A stretch of DNA of 64,000 nt from Turritopsis dohrnii (Eukaryota; Cnidaria; Hydrozoa; Anthoathecata; Oceaniidae). The notes beneath the pieces are model-generated. The model had not been told where the DNA came from. It did no database searches and saw only the letters and a list, made by a program, of their open reading frames with translations. The translations under genes and the position numbers were made by a program. Of this stretch, positions 57,771 to 64,000 are shown piece after piece. The stretch's first letter is position 1; each line of letters starts with the position of its first letter. The stretch lies in assembly GCA_027922465.2 (NCBI GenBank), contig BQMF02000116.1:434001-498000 (forward strand). The letters run 5' to 3'.

Positions 57771-60162
57771 TTATCTGCCCGCGTAGTCAGCGTAAGTAGT
57801 TCTAAGACGAGCAGGATCTATCGTCTGGAAAATATCATCTTCCATATCACGGTTCACTCTGGCCTAAAACGAAATGAATAAAACTGAAAATGAAGAATTT
57901 CTTTGCTTGAGTAGAAATCCAATATATATATCACGATAAAACATTCTGAGTCATTTTAATGTTTGAACAATGAGTCTTAAGGCTTCTATGAATTTTTAAC
58001 GAAGCGTTGAGAATTAAGAAGACGCGCACTTGCGTGTTTTACATAACACAATGAAACAAGAGTGAGTAGGGATGATAACAAAAAACTTTTCATAATCAAA
58101 ACATTCATTTAGTAAAAATGATCATTATGGACGGGATTTTTCGATCAATACTTAATGTTGAGAAGACAAAAATTAATCGCTAGTCTGACTCCTGTATTCC
58201 CTTAGCCTTGTTGCTTTTAAGAAGAAGGGCATGCAGATATTCACCAGATTAATATATGTACAAAAAAATATCCATCTTTTTATAGATGTGTAGACGAATA
58301 TAATTTCCTGAATTTCTTGCTGCTATCGTACTGTCGATAATTAACCGCGTGTTAGCAATGGAACGCGTCAATTGTTCCCAATTAACAAGTAGATCGAATG
58401 AAAAGCAATTTACTTTCCTGTAATCGTTTCCACACGTTTATTAACAGTAATTACACACGGTCGTGTGAAAATGTTGTTGAAAAACGTTTGGAACACATTA
58501 CCGACGGGAATAGCATAGTAATGAAAGCAAAAATATTCTCTCAGAAACGTGGGTATTCAACACACGTTGTTTTTATCCTGCCATTCGATTAACTTGCAAT
58601 CTACGAAAATTTTTGTCGAGAAACGGAACAACTGGCCTAACACATTTTTTTTCTTTTTTCTTCAAAAAAAACAAAATAACTGGTAAAAACAAAAAGTGGT
58701 TCCCAATGATAAAATATGATAAAATATGTCAGTTTTTAGATCGTATGAACTCCCTTTACTTTTAATTTTTTTTTTTCTTTTAGGAAGATTAAAATGAATT
58801 TACATGTATAAAAAATAGAACAGATTAATGAAAATTTAAAATGCATCAAAAAAATGTGCGCGACATCTGTGTCTAAAAGTCTTGAAGATGATAAAAAAAA
58901 TGTTCTTGGCTTTTTTTTCTGTTTTCTAAATTTTCTAAAACTCAGCCTTAAAAACCAATAAAAAACGAAAAAAATCAATGTATCAACCAACGAAATGCAT
59001 ATCTGAGTGTCAAGAAAGTATGGTAGCTAAGCAACACAGCAATGTTCAAAATACTTACTAAAGACTCTGAATTCAACCAGGCAGTATTTGCTACATCTAG
59101 GTCCGCGTATGTTCCAACTTGTGCAAAACCAGACACTAACTGCTGAGCTGATTGCTTTGCAGAGGTATCAGCCTGAAGGAGTTCTTGTAAATGGTGTATA
59201 TATTCAATGGCCAGACGCAAAGTCTTGACCTTCGAAAGTTTCTTATTTTTTGGATCCGTTGGAACGTGACGACGTAACCTTAGAAAACCGTCGTTAACCA
59301 TTTTAACCCGACGTCTTTCTCTAGCATTTCTTCTTGCTACGGCGGCTGGTTCTTTTAGTTTGGCCGGCAACCGCGACTGTGCCGTCCTTTTTCTTCCACG
59401 AGATGTTGTCATGTTTGTATTTTGTGTCGCATTAACGTTTTTACTTTTCGATATTTTGTGATAAGTTGCCGATGTGTTAACAGCTGTGAATATATCTTTA
59501 TTCAATGTCGGTAGATTGCCTTCTCTTCCTCCAGTAGATACAGCCACCAAGGAATTGTAGAGAGGTATAGTTAAACTTGGTGTTAGCAAAGGATTTTGTA
59601 AGCTAAATGTTGTGATTGGAGTGAGACCTGCCGTGAAATTGTTTTGCGAAGAGAACCCTTGTGTAACATTACTCGTCAAAGCCGTCGGTATAAAAGGAAA
59701 ACTGGTGTTGAACACTGCTTGTTCTTTGTGTGGTGTCGTACAAGTGTTTATACATACTGACTGAGAAGATGTATTTGCAGATGATTTTTGATCAAGTGCA
59801 GATGGTTTAGGCGAACAAGCAGCTGCATTTTCATCTTCACTTTTGTTAGTTGTCTTCTGTTCTTCATTTACGGCTTGTTCATGCAAATCATCGGGAGTTG
59901 CTTGCGAACTTTCAGAAAAATCATTGATTATCGTCGTTGCCGTTGGTAAAGGGTTTAGTGTTGACGTCGTTATGAGCTGACCAGTACTCGTTGTGAGAAA
60001 TATTGCGTCGGGTAACACGTTGGAATTATAGCTGATCGCTGTCGGGATAAACGTAGCTGTTTTGACTTGAAATTTTGTTTCCTTCTTCTTCATCAGATGA
60101 CCACTGTTGTTATTATTATTGTCTTTTTTTGATGAACGCTTTACTGGTTTGTTCTCGACCAT
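57771..60162 (-). CDS. Achaete-scute-type bHLH transcription factor, 2 exons, 398 aa
   Basis: Minus-strand exons 60162-59059 and 57863-57771; the intron has GTAAGT/TTTTAG borders and joins in phase 0 to [20 protein letters not shown] and [10 protein letters not shown], then TAA. The bHLH domain is at about 277-330: basic region [14 protein letters not shown], helix 1 [10 protein letters not shown], short loop, helix 2 [20 protein letters not shown]. The RxRV-K-x-VN-x-GF and KKLSKV-x-TLR-x-A-x-EYI patterns are diagnostic of the achaete-scute family, which binds E-boxes as dimers with E-proteins and drives neurogenesis, including nematocyte and neuron precursors in cnidarians. Arg replaces the usual Asn in RERNRV, and Lys the usual Glu in KVETLR. 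The long Thr/Asn/Ser-rich N-terminus (1-270) is larger than in most family members. A splice-acceptor-like TTTAG lies 6 bases before the ATG. Confidence 0.9.
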
Positions 60163-61644
60163 GTCGGACTAAAGTAAGATATTTTTTATAAAATGCTAGC
60201 CAACTTTAAATGAAAAATCGTCTACTTCATTTTCAGTGTTTTTTTTTTTGTTAGGGGGTGATTAAATGTTTCAACAGCTATTGCATTATGGGTATAGTTT
60301 TTGTGTTATAATTAACTACGACGAAGGAGCATGTTGGCTTTGAAATTCAACAATAGGTTATATTAACAACAGAAAAATAATGTATAATTCAAAGACCAGA
60401 TTTTTAGAACAATAGATTCATATTTGAACAATATGTTCGAACTGCGAAAACCACTAAATAATTCAGGAGTGAAATATATGGGTTTTTTTCTTTTCTTGTT
60501 TTTTTTCTTCTGTGTGGAAGGATTTCGTCCTTTGTGTTTCACTACGCTCAAATGATCTTATTTTATCTCTCTCATCTCTTGTATTTTCAAATGCTCGCTT
60601 TGATTAGAATTAGAGACATATTGAATTGGAAAAATCTTTTGTGCACACATATTGATGATGTTCGGAAATTTTACCCCCTGCTCGACTGACTTGGCATAGC
60701 CAAACGTGTGAACATCAATTCTGTGTTTGGCTAAACTGAATTTTCTTCTTCATGGTATGGCGAACAGGTGGCCGCCATATGTGATTTCACTTGTAATCTG
60801 CAACAGTTTTTTTTCTCCTCCAAAGGAAAATAGAAAAACACCTCTAAAAATGTGTTATGCTAGATGACGGGGGTGTTTTTGCATAACCAAAAACATCATG
60901 TATATGGTTATTTTGAGCATTCTTTCTTCCAAACAAAAATAAATATTATGCCGACATAACTGTAATCACTGCATTTAACCACTTTTTGCTCAATAGAAGG
61001 CATTTCAAACATGGGTTCTAATACTTTTTTGATCTAATTTTGATGCTCTTTCGAATGGTATAAAATCTATTACAATTTTACCTCTTTCATTTTTCACCTT
61101 CCCCAAAACTATGACATCACGTCACGTGATGACTGGGACTTGATTAAAAAGATATCAAACTCTCGTGTAACTGGAACTGTAGTTCGATTTTCAAACTACG
61201 TTCATTGATGGCGAATATGTCACGGTTGGTCGTAAAAGAACTGATAAGTCACTTAAAACAAGCGCCCATTCACGATTTTTTTAACAGAGACTAAAAATGG
61301 TAAAGTTTCGTTCCAAGTGGCTATATAAAAGTAGCTCTCCCAAAATTGAACTCGCTATGTCTTATTTTACCCCTTCTGAAACCATTTGCACTCGTATTAG
61401 TGAGATTCGTAAAATCTACGAGCCTGTAACACAAAAAAACTCAATTACTTGTGAGAATTTATTTTAAAACTGTTCAACTAAAAAGTTACCACAGAGGTTT
61501 AAAGCCTTTTCTTCTATCAAAAGAAACATCATTACTTTGCACGCTTGTTTCAAGTGTTGATGTGAAGTTTCTAATGACTTTGTAGGGAAAAATTCACGAA
61601 CAACTCTACTAAGTTGTATATAATCCCCTACAAATCTATAGAAA
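60163..61644. other. Region upstream of the bHLH gene
   Basis: Expected to hold the bHLH promoter. No other gene recognised. A palindromic CATCACGTCACGTGATG (about 61115-61131) contains CACGTG and CACGTCACGTG E-box-like sites. Confidence 0.45.
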
Positions 61645-61669
61645 ATTATTATTATTATTATTATTATTA

Positions 61670-61709
<40 letters not shown>

Positions 61710-62560
61710 GAATTTTTACCCAGGATATATACATTTCAGTGTTATAAAAACATTGCTATTAATATGTGTCCTGCTAAAAATGTTTTAAAAATGTTAAAAA
61801 TGATTAGACAAAATAAAGACCTGGAAAGAAAAACTTGTGTGATTGAGTTTAAAACAAATTAAAAGCCAAAGAATGTGCATGAGTAAGAACCCTGATAAAA
61901 AACACAGACAAAAATCTGAAATATGGTATGCGATACGAAGGCATAAAGAAAAATTGAGTTTTGAATCCTAGAATTGCAAAAGACTTAAAAAAATGAAAAT
62001 TAAAAGTTAAAATTTTATTCGAAAATTTGTAGTCAATTAAAATATTCTGTGATTCGTTGTTTAAAACTATGTAAGTTCATATCTTGACGTATTAGTAAGG
62101 GCAGTTCATTGTATGTTGTTACCCCCGTTGAACGGAAAGATGACTTCGCAACTTTCAACTTTACCACAGGAATCTTCAACTTTAAGCCATTGTTTCGTGT
62201 ATATTTCTCATGTGTCTGCAGGACGAACAAATTTTCCACGTTTGGACAGAGTTCACCGAGCATACATTTCTTTACCAACATGACAGCATGCTTTTTCATT
62301 TCATTCAGGATAGGAGTTTGCTTCTTAGTAGTTATTTTAGCAACTCTGTTGTCAAGCGATGATAGTTTGTTTACTTGGGTCTGTGTAAGGCTAAGGTTGG
62401 TGATGCAGTTGTACAGCATGCCAGGTAGAATAATTGCTTTGTAGATCATGGTCAATGTTTCAACTGGAAGATAGTATTTCAGTGACGATAATAATGATAG
62501 CTTTCCAGAAGTTTTCTTGTACAGCCTTTCGAAGTTACTGTGTAAACGAAACATGATTTT
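61645..62560 (-). pseudogene. LINE C-terminal fragment with (AAT)n tail
   Basis: On the minus strand, 62554-62033 encodes 173 residues of a LINE polyprotein C-terminus: LYKKTSGKLSLLSSLKYYLP, LTMIYKAIILPGMLYN, ITNLSLTQTQVNKLSSLDNR and VTTYNELPLLIRQ. About 320 bp of untranslated sequence follows, and the 3' end is a long ATT run on the plus strand (about 61650-61707), i.e. an AAT tail for this strand. It is 5'-truncated. The tail type matches the plus-strand LINE ending at 6697. Confidence 0.8.
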
Positions 62561-63284
62561 TCCGAATTCCGCTTATTTTTAGAGCTTTTAAATTTTTTCC
62601 CAGAACTACGTTTTTTTCGACGAAATCAGATAAGTAGCTAGAAAAAGATAATTAGAAATTAGATAAGTAGAACATTTTTTCGATACCTTGAAAGTTCCAC
62701 TGTGTACTTTATTGACTTATATAATTCTACTTATTTCTCAATATCTATTATTTCGAGCTATCTGTCTCAAACATTTTTTGGTCCCCTGGCATCGTTTTGT
62801 TGGAACTTTTATTTATTTTAAAAAAAACAAGAAGAGTTTGAATTTCAATCTCATAATATTAATCTTTTCAATAAAGTGTTTGGCAGTTAAGAAAAACTAC
62901 CGACACCTTCGCTCAGATTCCTAACTAATTTGATCTATTGTCTTGTTGCTTTTTGTAGTAAAGTCTACTTCATTTTTACCACGTTTTATACCGTATTTCT
63001 CCGCGCATAGAATTCTGTCACTGGTAAATGGTTTAGTAGTTTGTTTTTTCACCTTGCATGCTCATATCAGGTCATTACCGAACAGCAACCATACTTTTAA
63101 CCAGTTGTTTTTATAAAGATTTATTTTAATTTTACTCGAAGCCTGACAACGAAGGTATCAACAGCCCTTCGAAATATTGCTGAAAATTTAAAATGAATAG
63201 AGTATATTTCCGTAAAATGATGTACCTGAATTTATAATTGCAAAATTACTCTTCCGAAGATGACTCTGAAACAATACTAGAAGT
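62561..63284. other. No recognised gene
   Basis: AT-rich sequence; small frames here show no family motif. Confidence 0.45.
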
Positions 63285-63436
63285 TTCATAATTAAAGAAC
63301 AAAGTGAGGCTGAAATCTGAAACTGTGTTCTTAAAGCCAAGAACAAAATAAGAACAATTCAGGCTGAAAAAGGCTCAAAAAATAAGAACAGCCAGCCTCA
63401 GGTCAGATTTTACCGGTTCTTATAAAAAAAAGTGTG
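63285..63436. mobile_element. MITE remnant, copy F
   Basis: Positions about 63325-63435 match 18495-18605 of MITE copy A closely (AAGAACAATTCAGGC, CAGCCTCAGGTCAGATTTTA, GGTTCTTATAAAAAAAA) and end in GTGTG followed by TA. The left terminus is missing, so this copy is truncated near 63285. Confidence 0.7.
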
Positions 63437-64000
63437 TATAAAGATTCGGTTCATCTTGTAACAAAAATATATGACGTGTTTTGAGGTAATGTACTTTTGC
63501 GTTCTGACAGTATGTCAGCAAGTATATTGCATATAAGCTGTGAATAGTTGTGAAAAATGGTCTAGTATCAGCTTTTTCTCGAGAACAGCAACTGAACTTT
63601 TTACTGATCTTTAACAATCCTTAAAAAAGACATTGTAATATACAAAAGAACTTGATTGCAATGGATTCCTGGCTTAAGATGGCGTGAATGGACAGGAAAA
63701 CTTCATTTTTTACAAGTGGGTTTCAATTATTTTAGATGTTTTTGTTAAATATCACACTTGCAAATCACCGCCATCCCCCAAGTTTACAATCTGGTAGCTT
63801 TATGGAATGACGTAACGAGAACTGTTCTGTTTCATGACTGTAACCTGGAGATATCATAAACATTGGTTTATTTAAACTCGCTTATGAGAGACGAAGAAAT
63901 TCTTCAGTCAGTAAGTTTGAAAGAAGAATGTTGTTGCTCGAATGTGGTTGACGAATAAGATGGTGTTGATCAAGATAGTATTGAGATCTATGAAGTGTTG
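63437..64000. other. Window end, no recognised gene
   Basis: No supported exon. The final part could belong to a gene continuing beyond the window; I see no diagnostic motif. Confidence 0.4.

Noticed and set aside
58736..58990. Separate gene between the bHLH exons
   Set aside because: Lies in the bHLH intron; Phe/Lys-rich frame from A/T runs.

Overview
The window reads as nuclear DNA of an animal, most likely a cnidarian or another early-branching invertebrate. It is AT-rich, its genes are split by short GT-AG introns, and it is crowded with non-LTR retrotransposons, a Penelope-like element, tRNA-derived SINEs and non-autonomous inverted-repeat DNA transposons. The cnidarian call is an inference from gene content and repeat mix; nothing here fixes the species.

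Five protein-coding genes are supported. (1) A Tollip orthologue (plus, 21048-23191, 6 exons, 284 aa), complete from the N-terminal tail through C2 to CUE. (2) A single-exon WH1/EVH1-domain protein (minus, 28454-29914, 486 aa) with no visible actin-regulatory C-terminus. (3) A Bcl-2-family protein (minus, 33865-37526, 4 exons, 539 aa) with BH3-like, BH1 and BH2 regions and a C-terminal membrane anchor behind a long N-terminal extension. (4) A ZFC3H1 orthologue (plus, 45117-55782, 28 coding exons, 1810 aa), the zinc-finger/HAT-repeat scaffold that links MTR4 to decay of polyadenylated nuclear RNA. (5) An achaete-scute-type bHLH factor (minus, 57771-60162, 2 exons, 398 aa), convergent with ZFC3H1. 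I followed the reading frame across every splice junction of the multi-exon models and all phases agree.

Layout: 1-7200 is a nest of LINEs: a decayed plus-strand LINE interrupted by a tRNA-SINE and by a minus-strand LINE with an intact reverse-transcriptase frame. 7900-14500 holds a TIR transposon (R1) split by a 2.6-kb TA-flanked element, then a second TIR element, then a Penelope 3' remnant with a GIY-YIG domain and an inverted partial copy. 14500-21000 has LINE fragments and a small TA-flanked MITE. 21-37.5 kb carries Tollip, the WH1 gene and the Bcl-2 gene, with three more MITEs of the same kind. 38-44 kb is LINE fragments plus R2, a second copy of R1 carrying a different insertion (about 1.6 kb, 40-bp TIRs, internal 22-bp repeats). 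45-60 kb carries ZFC3H1 and the bHLH gene. The last 4 kb has a LINE 3' end and a MITE remnant.

The genes do not form one pathway: Tollip (endosomal sorting and innate signalling), Bcl-2 (mitochondrial apoptosis control), WH1 (probable cytoskeletal adaptor), ZFC3H1 (nuclear RNA surveillance) and ASC (neural fate) are independent. The most interesting points are the unusual architectures of the Bcl-2 and WH1 proteins, the R1/R2 pair that acts as natural occupied and empty sites for two other transposons, the TATAAGAA-ended MITE family, and a possible relic of linkage between achaete-scute, Tollip and ZFC3H1.
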